A stretch of 64,000 bases of DNA from UBA10649 sp963749905. GTDB lineage: Bacteria; Actinomycetota; Actinomycetes; S36-B12. The stretch covers positions 62,001 through 126,000 of the forward strand of contig CAVVOF010000006.1 in assembly GCA_963749905.1 (NCBI GenBank), in the 5' to 3' direction. A program made the position numbers and the translations under genes. A model generated the notes under the pieces. It saw only the letters and a list, made by a program, of their open reading frames with translations. It made no database searches and was not told where the DNA came from. Positions 26,575-35,786 of the stretch are shown here, piece by piece; the first letter of the stretch is position 1; every line of letters begins with the position of its first letter.

Positions 26575-26746
26575 CAGTGTCTCCTTGTTCCCGAACGGTC
26601 ACAGCAGCTCAGTCGCGGCCGATTGCTGGACCCTACGGCAGCACAGCGCGGCCGTGTCGGCACTTTCGAGGAATGACTCGGGCAAGACCCCTTCTGCCAC
26701 GACAGGTGCCGGCCGGCTTGGCAGGCCGAGGACCACATCAACGTCG

Positions 26747-26908
26747 ATGGGCATCCGCTGGCAACACACCAAAGCACTGCGCTGGGTGCACTTCCTGTTC
26801 GGGCTGATCGCCGTTGTCTTCTGGACCGGCGTCATCAAATGGCAGCTGCCCCGCATCTCCCGCTGGCGGGCCCGGGACAAGATCAGGCAGGCGCGCGCTT
26901 CCTCATAG
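26747..26908 (+). CDS. Possible small membrane protein (53 aa)
   Basis: The ATG opens MGIRWQHTKALRWVHFLFG, followed by a single hydrophobic helix (residues 12-33) and a strongly basic tail. The longer open frame upstream lacks coding character. No ribosome binding site is evident, so expression is uncertain. Confidence 0.4.
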   Translation: MGIRWQHTKALRWVHFLFGLIAVVFWTGVIKWQLPRISRWRARDKIRQARASS

Positions 26909-27053
26909 TGGTGCTGCGAACGCCCACACATGAGTCATCCCCTCACAGATGGCGAGATCGGGATTGCTGACACCGTCGCCCGCCGCCGTGCGCTGGTTGT
27001 GCACGTCGACGTAGTCCTGGAAGGAATGTCCACGTTGACCCTTCCTTCGCCAG

Positions 27054-27650
27054 CTAGTACGTCACCGTCCCGCCGCTCCAGCTGCTCTTGAACGCCCACG
27101 GAATGAAGGGATCAGACGCATCTGTCTGGTTGGGGAATCCAACCCAGGTCGCAGTGCCGCTCGCATTCTCAAAGCGTCCCGTGCTCTGGCAAGCCACGTC
27201 GTTCAGCAGGTAGCACTGGTCCTGCGTGGTGGTCGACATGAAGGTCACCACTGTCGGGTCACCGCCTGGCTCGCTCGACTCGCCGCCGCCGACGTACTCG
27301 CCGAACAGGACGTCACCGTCTTCCGTGACGAAGGCGATCTGGCCTTCCTGGGGGCCAGTTGGCGAGTTGCAGTGCGCCGTCTCGATGTGCACAGGTCCGA
27401 GTTCGGTCTCGGCCCCATCCGAGCTGGTGTAAGTGGTGACCTTGTAGTAGTCATCGACGTCCAAGTCCTCGTTGCAGGCCTTGGCATTGGTGAGCCCATC
27501 GTGGTTTCCGTTGCCGCCGAACTGCGCCGTGCCGGTGGTCGACCCCTCGAACGCGTGACTTGAGGGTCCGGCCGATGAGCATGCACCTGCTCCGAGGACA
27601 AGGGCAGCGGCCATCAGTGACGCCTGGATGATTCTCGTGGAGATCATCAT
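27054..27650 (-). CDS. Lipoprotein of unknown function (198 aa)
   Basis: The signal peptide ends in a lipobox, LGAGAC, giving an acylated Cys24. The mature part is acidic and carries cysteines in ACNEDLDV, AHCNSP, QDQCYLLNDVACQS, plus repeated Gly/Thr strands (GTAQFGGNG, GTATWVGFP), suggesting a small disulphide-bonded beta barrel. No family recognised. It lies next to a decayed transposase and other secreted unknowns. Confidence 0.65.
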   Translation of the reverse strand: MMISTRIIQASLMAAALVLGAGACSSAGPSSHAFEGSTTGTAQFGGNGNHDGLTNAKACNEDLDVDDYYKVTTYTSSDGAETELGPVHIETAHCNSPTGPQEGQIAFVTEDGDVLFGEYVGGGESSEPGGDPTVVTFMSTTTQDQCYLLNDVACQSTGRFENASGTATWVGFPNQTDASDPFIPWAFKSSWSGGTVTY

Positions 27651-27959
27651 CGACCTCCCATCTCCCTCGGGGGTTCGCAGCGGCGCCTCTCCACCGCCCG
27701 GCCGCCGACACGCAACCCTTGCCCGCCGCCCCGCACGGCGAAATCCTCACCGAGAGTTCCACCAATCATGGTAGATATCAGATCGCTGATGGGTCAGGGC
27801 CCTTCGTCAGGGGACCAAGGTCGCGCTCGCTATCGAGGCCGCCGTCAGCGGGGACATCGGGCCCAACGGCGACGTTTGGGCGTTTCCGTGGCGCTTTGGC
27901 CGGACCGACGAGCGGACGGAAGGATCGGCGTCGCGTCGTGCAGGCGGCTGCCCGCACAA

Positions 27960-28203
27960 CGTTGTCGGTGAAGGCCAACTCGAACTCGACCGGCGTCATC
28001 CGGCCGAGCTCCCGCTGAGGTCGACGACGGCCGTGAGTGTTCTCGACCAGTGCACGATCGCGGAGTGCAGGTCCTCTCGGGTCCGTCAGGTCTGGGCGTC
28101 GAGCACGTTGCATTGGAGCAGCGCCCAGAGGCTCTCCATAGCGGCGTTGTCGCCGGCCGAGGCGACGCAGCCCATCGATCTCTGGAGCCCGGCGGTCGGC
28201 TAC
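27960..28203 (-). pseudogene. Remnant of an IS3-family transposase (integrase core C-terminus)
   Basis: Minus-strand translation gives GLQRSMGCVASAGDNAAMES (with the last acidic residue of the DDE triad), then NVLDAQT, TREDLHSAIVHW and RRRPQRELGRMTPVEFE, the C-terminal end of IS3-type transposases. A TGA replaces the expected tryptophan after AQT, and a frameshift follows the HW segment. The first two DDE acids and the N-terminal part are missing, so it cannot be active. Confidence 0.8.
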
Positions 28204-28741
28204 TCGTGGTCGGTTTCCCGTCCCCCGATTCGGGGTGGAGTCCCCCGACGTATTAATCCCGAGTCCCAGAGGTCGGGCCGGCCTCCCTCATTTCGGTTCC
28301 CGTCCCCCTGTTCTGGGACGCGTGAACGCTTCACGAGCGTGGTACCAAATGTCGCCCCCGGTGGCGTCCCCGATTGCGGTGTGAGAGATGGGAGCCGTCC
28401 AGGCTCATCGGCGCCAAGGGCGGGTCGGTAACCCGCGTGCGATGCGGACGAAGGCACCCGGGGGGCTAGGCGCCCCTTCCGCCCAGTAGGAGGCGGACCG
28501 AAATCGTCTCGCAGCCGCCTATCAGGCGCCTTGGGGCAGGCGTCCCAGCGGCCCCGGAAGATCCAACGTCAAGCCCGACGAGTATGGCTTCGGACCGCGC
28601 ACTTGGCACTCCTCGGCTGGTTGTGGCGGTGCTGATTCGGGCTCGAAGCGGAGGAGCCACCTCGCGTGACCCCCTTGCTCGGATGCGGGGCCCCGGCGGA
28701 TACCCCAGGGCCTCGCATCCGTGCGGTTGTCGGCGCCCGGC
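28204..28741. other. Gene-free stretch between the IS remnant and the DUF3224 gene
   Basis: No coding signal is seen. Two similar blocks beginning TTCCCGTCCCC (near 28215 and 28305), each followed by a short inverted repeat, suggest debris of a mobile element. The 27651-27959 side is also empty apart from the start of the lipoprotein upstream region. Confidence 0.4.
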
Positions 28742-29242
28742 CTAGCGCGCGAACCGGAACGCTCCCTGGTAGGTGCCCGCATACTCCCCGCCGTCGCACC
28801 TGGGATCCGAGTTGTCGATCCCCGTCCCCTCGAAGGTGCCGTGGCCGGTGGCCGAGGCGAGTTCGCCTGTCTTGCCGATCAGCACCCACGTGGCGTCGAA
28901 GCTCTGCTCCCCGGCGCGCAGTGAGCCGGTGTAGCGATAGGTAGCGGTCCCCGTCCGACCGTCGATGGAGCCGGTGAAGACCCCATGTCCTTGGAAGAGG
29001 ACGCTCCCTGCAGCCGTCACGACATCTCGCTCCGTGCCGACGTAGCTGCCCTCCATGGTGCCCTGGAAGTTCTCGGTGATGTCGACGCTGATGATCGCGT
29101 TCGGACCAGTCATGCGCACGACTGGATTGAGGTTGCAGTCGTCCCACGTGCCCGACTGGGAGGTCTGTTCGGCGCTGGCGACGCCGGGCATGAGGGCTGA
29201 GGCTGTGAAGAGGAGTGCGGTTGCTGTGGTGAGTCGCTTCAT
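28742..29242 (-). CDS. Secreted DUF3224-like protein
   Basis: This 166-residue protein has a signal peptide cut after VASAE. The mature domain has the pattern of DUF3224: GTMEGSYVGTER, SVLFQGHGVFTGSIDGRTGT, SFDATWVLIGKTGELASATGHGTFEGTG. This is a small beta-barrel of the allene-oxide-cyclase-like type. Function unknown. Confidence 0.7.
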   Translation of the reverse strand: MKRLTTATALLFTASALMPGVASAEQTSQSGTWDDCNLNPVVRMTGPNAIISVDITENFQGTMEGSYVGTERDVVTAAGSVLFQGHGVFTGSIDGRTGTATYRYTGSLRAGEQSFDATWVLIGKTGELASATGHGTFEGTGIDNSDPRCDGGEYAGTYQGAFRFAR

Positions 29243-29315
29243 CCTGGTGTGCTCCTGAAGTCTCTGATCTGGATAGTTGGCTGAGTCGCGGCGAGTGGTG
29301 GTCGCGCTCGCGTGG

Positions 29316-29753
29316 CTAGGCGCTCACGGGCTCCGTGTTGAAGGCGCCGATCTGCTCGGCGAGGTCCAGCAGGTTGTACTCGCCCCAGAACTCGGCGATC
29401 CGGCCGTCCTCCATGCGGAAGATGTCGATGCCGGTGATGCTCACTCGCTGTCCAGTCGGCTGCACACCGAGCAGCTCCCCGACGTGCCGGCCTCGCATGC
29501 TCCAGCGGATGACCACACGGTCGCCGGAGACGATGATGTCGTCGTCGGTCATCGACTCGATGTCGAACACCTCGCGGGTGGCGGCCGCGTCCTGGCGGAC
29601 GAACAGGGGCCCTTGGGGGGCATCGGCGGCAACGCCGGTGCCGTGGGCGACGAGACCGGGTGTGCAGATCTCGTCGGCGGCGTCCAGGTTCCCTCGCAGG
29701 TAGATGTCGTGGTGCCACCGGCTGGCGACGGCCGCGGAATCCTGATCGGTCAT
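29316..29753 (-). CDS. SnoaL-like (NTF2-fold) polyketide cyclase family protein
   Basis: This 145-residue protein has the cone-shaped NTF2-like fold, shown by RWHHDIYLRGNLDAADEIC, VVIRWSMRGRHVGELLGVQPTGQ and the ending IFRMEDGRIAEFWGEYNLLDL. The family includes aklanonic acid cyclase SnoaL and many small isomerase-like proteins of unknown substrate. It lies just downstream (109 bp) of the SARP regulator on the same strand and may be its target, but no polyketide synthase is present. Confidence 0.85.
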   Translation of the reverse strand: MTDQDSAAVASRWHHDIYLRGNLDAADEICTPGLVAHGTGVAADAPQGPLFVRQDAAATREVFDIESMTDDDIIVSGDRVVIRWSMRGRHVGELLGVQPTGQRVSITGIDIFRMEDGRIAEFWGEYNLLDLAEQIGAFNTEPVSA

Positions 29754-29862
29754 GGTGTGTCCTTCCCTCGTGTCGCCGCTGGTGCGTCGACTTCGGGAAA
29801 CGATGGCGAAGCGCGCTGAAGGTCCGCTGAAGGCCGCTGAAGGATGCAGTGAGAGGAGCCGG

Positions 29863-32754
29863 CTACACCTCGACGGGCGCGCCCATCGCCTGCTGGATCG
29901 CTTCAGCCATCGACAGCCCGCGACCCTCCTCCCACGCCTGCTCGCCCTCGGGGCCGAGGTCGGCGCGCGCCAGGGAGTAGTACCGATCCTTCAGGGCGTC
30001 CCAGAAGGGCACCGACGGATCGAGGCCCAACTCCTGCATCTGGGCGGCAACTGCCCCATGGAGCCGGAGCGCGAGTCGGGAGTTGCCGCACCCGGCTGAG
30101 GCCATCCCCATGCCTTCGACCTCCCACATGGTCTCGACCGCATCCCCCATCCTGATCGCAAGGCCCAGGCTTCGGCGGTATCCCTCCAACGCGCGGGTGC
30201 TGTCACCGTCCATGAGGTCGCAGTCGGCCAGGAAGTGGTGGCCGAAGTGGGCAGATCGGAGGTCGTCCCCGGCGATCCGGATGAGTTCCTCGGCCAGGGG
30301 ACGAGCCTTCTCGGCGTCTGCCTGGGTCACGTAGTACTGGCACAGCCCCGAACTGGTCCGGCGCACCAGGCCAGGAACGCCGATGTCCGTGGCGATCGCC
30401 AGCGCCTCCGTGAAGGCCTCCCGGACGCCGTCGTCGTGTCCGGAGTAGAAGGCCGCCCAGCCGAGGCTGTCGAGGGTTGCGCACTCCTCGGTACGCTCTC
30501 CGAGGCGGCGCCACTGGGCCAGGGCAGCCTCAAGGTCAGTCCTACCTGATGCCAGGTCCCCCTGGATTCCTGCCAGGGATCCCCGAGCCGACAGGGCGCG
30601 CGCGCGGTCGACGGGGTCGCCGTCTGACACCGTGAGCGCGCGATCGAGCAGCGCCCGGCCCTCGACGAGGTGCGTGTGCGCCTCCCAGAACCACCCGAGC
30701 AGGCCGGCCAGCCGCAGCTCCGCCGCCTGTTCGAGCCGGTGGGCGCGGTCAAGGGCAACGCGCATCTCGCTGACGACAGCCTCGAGCCCTTCGGCCTGAC
30801 CGTAGGGATCGTCGAAACGCATTCTGTGTGCGCTGGTGGCCCGCGCGGTCCAATGAGCGATGTGGGCAAGGAACGTGGCCTCCTCCTCACCGGAGTCCCG
30901 CAGGTGGAGCCGGCCGTAGTCGCGCACGGTTTCGAGCATCCCGAAGTGCGTCCTGCTGTCCGAACCGACGTTGGCAACGACCAGCGACCGGTCGGCCAGT
31001 CGCATCGCGGAGTCGAGCGGATCGTGGACCTCTCCGCCGGCGCAGACGGCCTCGACGGCACCTGCCGGCACGGCAGTGACGAACACCGACATCCGGCGCA
31101 GTGTGGCCCGATCCCGCGGGTCGAGCAGGTCGTGGCTCCAATCGAGGGTGGCACGGATGGTCTGGTGTCGCGCCACGGCCGTCCGGTCCCCCTCGGTGAG
31201 GAGCACGAACCTGTCTTCGAGGCGATCGAGCACATCGGCAGGGGTCAGGACGCGCAGCCGGGCGGCTGCCATCTCCAGCGCAAGGGGCAGCCCGTCGAGG
31301 CGCCGGCAGATCTGGGCGATCGTCGCCACGTCCGCGTCGCTGAGATCGTCAACCTCGCGAACCCTGGTGGCCCGATCGAGGAAGAGCCGGACGGCGTCAC
31401 TGGCCAGGAGCTCGGCCCGGGTCAGTCCCTCGGCGGGCGCCGGCAGGGGCGCCAGGCGCACGAGCGCCTCATTGGCCAAGCGCAGCGGCTCACGGCTGGT
31501 CGCCAGGACCACCAGGCCCGGAGCCGCGCGAAGGAGGCGCTCGACGAGCTGTGCGCAGTCGTCGATCAGGTGCTCGCAGTTGTCGAGAACCATGAGCACC
31601 ACACGATGGCCGATCTGGGCCGCTACTGAGTCGAACAGGCTGGTGTCACCCTGCTCGGCGGCTTCGACCGCGGCGGCGATGGTGGGCAGGATCCGAACCC
31701 CGTCGGGAACCGGGGTCAGGTCCACGAGAACGGCCCCTGCGGGGAAGGAGTCGAGCGCCAACGAGGCCGCGTGCAGAGCCAACCGGGTCTTGCCGGTGCC
31801 CCCTGCGCCTGTCACGGTGACCAGCCGCTCACGTGACAGCAGCTCCAGGACGCCGGTCAGCTCGGCATCGCGACCGACGAACGGTGTCAGCTCAGCGGGG
31901 AGAGAGTATGGCGCCGCCCCGGCCAGCCCACCGGGGAGAATGCCGGCCAGCCCCGGGTCATCAGCCGCAGGGACATCATCGGCCCGCCGGTCATCGGCCA
32001 TGAGCTCACGATCCTGGCGCAGGATCGCGAGCTCCAGAGCACGCAGTTCGGGACCGGGCTCGATCCCCAGCTCCGCGTGGAGGACCGTACGCACCTGACG
32101 ATAGGTCGCCAGTGCATCGGTCTGGCGCCCCGCCCGATAGAGGGCCAACATCAACAGGGCCTGGAATCGCTCCCTGAAGGGGTACTCGTTGGCCAGTGCC
32201 GTGAGGTAGCCGATGACCTCCACCACCCGGCCCAGCCGCAGGTCGAGCTCAGCGCGCAGTTCGATCGAGCCCAACCGCAGGTCCTCCAGCCGGGTCAGAG
32301 CTCCGCCATCCGTGACCGCGGATAGCTCCACGCCCCCACAGACTGCGCCCCGCCACAAGCCCAACGCGCGGGCCAGGAGCTCGGACGCCGCCACAGGGTT
32401 GGTCCGCTGGCGCCGACGGGCCTCCGCCGTGAAGGCCGCGAAGACCTCGGAATCGAGTTCGTCGGGTTCCACCCGGATGCGGTATCCCGTCCCCCGCGTT
32501 TCCAGTCGGTCGGCGACCTCCTCGGACGCCTGTCGCAATGCCCGGCGCAAGGTCGCGACGTGGGCCTGCAGGACGTTCCGGGCCGTCCGCGGGGCCTCGT
32601 CGCCCCAGAGCACCTCGATCAGGTCGCCTGCTGCGACAACCTGGTTCGGGTGCAGCAGCAAGTGCGCCAACAGGGTCCGAGGGATTCCCCTGGGTAGTGC
32701 CACGGACTCGCCACCGACCCGGACATCAAGGGGCCCAAGGACTGCGAACTCCAC
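29863..32754 (-). CDS. SARP/AfsR-like transcriptional regulator with NB-ARC ATPase and TPR region
   Basis: This 963-residue regulator starts with an OmpR-type winged helix (VEFAVLGPLDVRVGG, residues 1-90), continues with a BTAD dimer/activation domain (to ~240), then a STAND/NB-ARC ATPase with GAGGTGKTRLALHAA (~315), LMVLDNCEHLID and the GLPLALEMAAARL motif, and ends with TPR-like helices. This layout is that of AfsR and large SARPs, which activate secondary-metabolism genes. GTG 32754 is preferred because GGAGG lies just upstream; a GTG at 32799 is possible. No obvious biosynthetic cluster is in the window. Confidence 0.9.
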   Translation of the reverse strand: MEFAVLGPLDVRVGGESVALPRGIPRTLLAHLLLHPNQVVAAGDLIEVLWGDEAPRTARNVLQAHVATLRRALRQASEEVADRLETRGTGYRIRVEPDELDSEVFAAFTAEARRRQRTNPVAASELLARALGLWRGAVCGGVELSAVTDGGALTRLEDLRLGSIELRAELDLRLGRVVEVIGYLTALANEYPFRERFQALLMLALYRAGRQTDALATYRQVRTVLHAELGIEPGPELRALELAILRQDRELMADDRRADDVPAADDPGLAGILPGGLAGAAPYSLPAELTPFVGRDAELTGVLELLSRERLVTVTGAGGTGKTRLALHAASLALDSFPAGAVLVDLTPVPDGVRILPTIAAAVEAAEQGDTSLFDSVAAQIGHRVVLMVLDNCEHLIDDCAQLVERLLRAAPGLVVLATSREPLRLANEALVRLAPLPAPAEGLTRAELLASDAVRLFLDRATRVREVDDLSDADVATIAQICRRLDGLPLALEMAAARLRVLTPADVLDRLEDRFVLLTEGDRTAVARHQTIRATLDWSHDLLDPRDRATLRRMSVFVTAVPAGAVEAVCAGGEVHDPLDSAMRLADRSLVVANVGSDSRTHFGMLETVRDYGRLHLRDSGEEEATFLAHIAHWTARATSAHRMRFDDPYGQAEGLEAVVSEMRVALDRAHRLEQAAELRLAGLLGWFWEAHTHLVEGRALLDRALTVSDGDPVDRARALSARGSLAGIQGDLASGRTDLEAALAQWRRLGERTEECATLDSLGWAAFYSGHDDGVREAFTEALAIATDIGVPGLVRRTSSGLCQYYVTQADAEKARPLAEELIRIAGDDLRSAHFGHHFLADCDLMDGDSTRALEGYRRSLGLAIRMGDAVETMWEVEGMGMASAGCGNSRLALRLHGAVAAQMQELGLDPSVPFWDALKDRYYSLARADLGPEGEQAWEEGRGLSMAEAIQQAMGAPVEV

Positions 32755-33082
32755 ATGCCCTCCACGCTCCGGATCAAGAAGGAACCCCGCCCGAGCCACC
32801 GACGCGGCTACATCGGGCGCACGCCTGACGCAGCCACAGCCGACAAGCCGAGCGCCCCGCCGAGAACGAACAGCGTCTCAGGGTAGTCAGTCGGAGTGCT
32901 GTGTGGGGTGGACAGCCAGGCCGCCGTCCGTTTCATCCACAACGGCCAGCCCCAGCGGCTGCTGCTTCCAGTCCTTCATCGTGCCCCCGTTCCCCGTTAC
33001 AACGCCGAATGCAGCGGCAAAGGCTGACGGACGAGGACTGTTCGGTGGGGGTACGAATGGGGGTACGGCGGTCCAGAATCGA
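32755..33082. other. Gene-free stretch upstream of the SARP gene
   Basis: No coding frame with recognisable product is visible. It contains two copies of GGGGGTACG (near 33052 and 33062) separated by a few bases. It must include the SARP promoter, but no clear boxes are seen. Confidence 0.4.
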
Positions 33083-33124
33083 CGAATCCCCTCCCAACCT
33101 GGCGAGAGGTTGTGAGGGGATTCG
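33083..33124 (-). terminator. Long hairpin just downstream of tRNA-Pro
   Basis: Arms of 18 bp with one mismatch and a 6-base loop (arm begins CGAATCCCCTC) lie 2 bp beyond the tRNA 3' end. No T-run follows on the minus strand, so it may end transcription without the classic tail or protect and process the tRNA 3' end. Confidence 0.55.
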
Positions 33125-33126
33125 AG

Positions 33127-33200
<74 letters not shown>

Positions 33201-33271
33201 TTGCCCCGGACGACCAGAGCAGAGATGACCCTACACGGTCCGCGCCGACGTCCGATCACCCTGTCGACCGG

Positions 33272-33610
33272 TCAGCAGTAGTCGCGGAGCAGTCCCGCGC
33301 CGGCCTTCCGGATGGCGTCGTGGTCCTCGTCGGTAAGCCGATCCGCGACCGGGTTCGCCTCCAGTCCCGCGATGAAGAGCGTGCCCGCGTCGTCCCCCAC
33401 CTGCTCGTACATGTCGCACATCTCCAACTGCCCAGCAGCGTTCAGCAGGCCCCAGAGTTCCGCCACCAGCTCTTCCGCGTCGACGGTCGGGCCCTCGGTC
33501 GCTCGGGGACCCCCAGCAGTCGACGCCTCCTCCAGCAGCCCGCAGGCCGACAGGCCGACTACCGCCGTCAGCGCGCCCGCGGCCAGCGCGACTCTCCCCC
33601 ACGTCCTCAC
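33272..33610 (-). CDS. Small lipoprotein of unknown function (112 aa)
   Basis: The GTG start gives a signal peptide with lipobox LSAC. The acidic mature part has LVAELWGLLNAAGQLEMCDMYEQ and a C-terminal Cys. It begins 7 bp after the der stop, so it is the last gene of the cmk-der operon. No family recognised. Confidence 0.65.
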   Translation of the reverse strand: MRTWGRVALAAGALTAVVGLSACGLLEEASTAGGPRATEGPTVDAEELVAELWGLLNAAGQLEMCDMYEQVGDDAGTLFIAGLEANPVADRLTDEDHDAIRKAGAGLLRDYC

Positions 33611-33617
33611 TACGCCC

Positions 33618-35123
33618 TCACCCCCGGCGACGGGAGCGCTTCTCCCGCACGCGCATGACGATCCGGATCGGGGACCCGACGAAGCCGAACTCCTCGCGCA
33701 GCCGCCGCTCGATGAACCGCCGGTACCCCGCCTCCAGGAAGCCGGTGGTGAACAGCGCGAAGGTCGGCGGACCCACCTGCACCTGGGCGGCGAAGAGGAT
33801 GCGCGGCTGGCGCCCGCCACGCAGCGGGTGCGGATTGGCGTCCTGGAGTTCCTTGACGAACTGGTTGAGCCGCCCGGTCGAGACGCGGGTCTCCCAGCCG
33901 GCGAGGGCCTCCTCGAGCGCGGGGGCCAGCTTCTCCACGTGCCGCTTCGTCCGCGCGGAGATGTTCACCCGCGGCGCCCAGGGCACCTGGACGAGCTCGC
34001 GGTCGATCTCCCGCTCGAGGTACTTGCGCCGCTCCTCGTCGGTGAGGTCCCACTTGTTGTAGGCGATGACAAGCGCACGACCGGCCTCGATCACCATGGA
34101 GACGATGCGGGTGTCCTGCTCGCTCAGCGGCTCGGACGCGTCGATCAGGACGACGGCCACCTCGGCGCGATCGAGTGCGCCCTGCGTGCGCAGGGTCGCG
34201 TAGTACTCGTGGCCGCTGGCCTCCTTGGCCCGGCGACGGATGCCTGCGGTGTCGACGAACCACCACCACTCGCCCCGGATCTCGATCAGCTCGTCGACCG
34301 GGTCGACCGTGGTGCCCGCGACGCTGTCCACGACCACCCGCTCCCCGCCGGCCAGGGCGTTCAGCAGCGAGGACTTGCCCACATTGGGCTTGCCCAGCAG
34401 GGCCACCCGGCGCGGTCCGCCGTGTCGTGACTGCCCGCTCCCGACCTCGGGAAGCAGCGCTACGGCGGCGTCCAGCAGGTCGCCCGCGCCGCGGCCATGG
34501 AGTGCCGAGACGGTGTGCGGCTCCCCCAGCCCCAGGGACCACAGCGAGGCCGCCTCCAGCTCGGCAGCCGCATCGTCCGCCTTGTTCGCGACCAGCAGGA
34601 CGGGCTTGCCGGAGCGCCGGAGCACCTGCACGACGGCCTCGTCGGTGTCGGTCGCGCCGACCTTCGCGTCCACGATGAACAGCACGGCGTCCGCGTCGTT
34701 GACGGCGCGCTCCGCCTGCGCAGCGATCTGCGCGGCCATGCCCTTGACCTTGCGGTCCCAGCCACCGGTGTCGATCAGCATGAACCGGCGGCCGTTCCAC
34801 TCCGCCTCGTAGAGGACGCGGTCGCGGGTCACGCCCGGCACGTCCTCGACGACCGCCTCGCGGCGGCCGATCATCCGGTTGACGAGCGTGGACTTGCCGA
34901 CGTTGGGACGGCCCACGACGGCAAGGACCGGCAGGCCGGAATGCTCACCGCCCGGGCGCATGAGCTCGTCAAGCTCGACGTCGATGTCGCCGAACTCCAG
35001 GCGAGCCGCAGCCAGTGCTGCCGCGGTCGCGGTGTCGTCGTCCGCGACGTCGGGGCTGTCGTCGACGACGGCACCTGACGCATCCTCAGCATCGCCGTCG
35101 AAGGGCACCCACTCGTCACTCAT
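33618..35123 (-). CDS. der: Ribosome biogenesis GTPase Der (EngA)
   Basis: This double GTPase assists 50S subunit assembly. Two G domains are seen, each with P-loop (GRPNVGKST, then GKPNVGKSS), DTGG / DTAG G3 motifs and NKAD / NKWD G4 motifs, followed by the KH-like C-terminal domain ending in KRSRRRG. An acidic N-terminal extension of about 65 residues is typical of actinobacterial Der. ATG 35123 is preferred because AGGTGA lies 5 bp before it. It follows the acyltransferase-like gene by 37 bp in the cmk operon. Confidence 0.96.
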   Translation of the reverse strand: MSDEWVPFDGDAEDASGAVVDDSPDVADDDTATAAALAAARLEFGDIDVELDELMRPGGEHSGLPVLAVVGRPNVGKSTLVNRMIGRREAVVEDVPGVTRDRVLYEAEWNGRRFMLIDTGGWDRKVKGMAAQIAAQAERAVNDADAVLFIVDAKVGATDTDEAVVQVLRRSGKPVLLVANKADDAAAELEAASLWSLGLGEPHTVSALHGRGAGDLLDAAVALLPEVGSGQSRHGGPRRVALLGKPNVGKSSLLNALAGGERVVVDSVAGTTVDPVDELIEIRGEWWWFVDTAGIRRRAKEASGHEYYATLRTQGALDRAEVAVVLIDASEPLSEQDTRIVSMVIEAGRALVIAYNKWDLTDEERRKYLEREIDRELVQVPWAPRVNISARTKRHVEKLAPALEEALAGWETRVSTGRLNQFVKELQDANPHPLRGGRQPRILFAAQVQVGPPTFALFTTGFLEAGYRRFIERRLREEFGFVGSPIRIVMRVREKRSRRRG

Positions 35124-35160
35124 CGTCGTCACCTGTCATCGATCGGCCCCGTTTCGGTAG

Positions 35161-35784
35161 TCATCCTCGCAGTGAGCCCTGTCCGGACCTGCGCGCGGCC
35201 ACCCCGTCGTGGTCGGCGACGAGCTGCCGCACCTGCTCCTCGATCGCCACACGAGTCGCCGGGTGCATGGGATCCCCATCCACGGCGACCATGACCGGCT
35301 CGGAGTAGTAGACATCGATTCGCGATCTCGGCCGGGGCGGATCGGTCGGCACCTTGCCGTCCGCCCCGATGATCGTGACTGCCATGACCGGCGCGGACGT
35401 CGCCGCGATCAGGTAGCCGACATGGACCGCCGAGCCCGTCACCGCGACCGCGCGATCGTCCTCGAGCGCGGCGATCGCGCGCCGCTGGGCATCGATGGCG
35501 TAGGGCGCGTGGACAGGGATCATCCCGGCCTTGACCAGGACGGCGTCTGCGATGGTGGTGGCCATCGCCTCGTTCGCGAGCACGTGGATCGGCCGGGAGA
35601 CGGTGGACTGGAGGATGGAGCCGGTCAGTACCCCCTCGGAACGGCACACCATGACCAGCGGACCGATCGTGCCGACGTGGTGCGCGCCGTGGGCGCGGAT
35701 CGGGTAAGCGAGCCGGAGCGCCGCGGACGAGAGGTTGCGCGCATGCGCCGCTCCCGACCACGAGGGCGGCTCCACGTAGGCCAT
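35161..35784 (-). CDS. Degenerate PlsC-like acyltransferase family protein
   Basis: Its place between cmk and der and its sequence pattern match the lysophospholipid acyltransferase-type gene found there in many Actinobacteria. The body fits the fold (GPLVMVCRSEGVLTGSILQ, PIHVLANEAMA, KAGMIPVHAPYAID, APVMAVTIIGADG), but the catalytic NHx4D motif is missing; CRSEGVLTG stands at that place. It may be non-catalytic. The ATG lies 2 bp after the cmk stop. Confidence 0.7.
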   Translation of the reverse strand: MAYVEPPSWSGAAHARNLSSAALRLAYPIRAHGAHHVGTIGPLVMVCRSEGVLTGSILQSTVSRPIHVLANEAMATTIADAVLVKAGMIPVHAPYAIDAQRRAIAALEDDRAVAVTGSAVHVGYLIAATSAPVMAVTIIGADGKVPTDPPRPRSRIDVYYSEPVMVAVDGDPMHPATRVAIEEQVRQLVADHDGVAARRSGQGSLRG

Positions 35785-35786
35785 GA

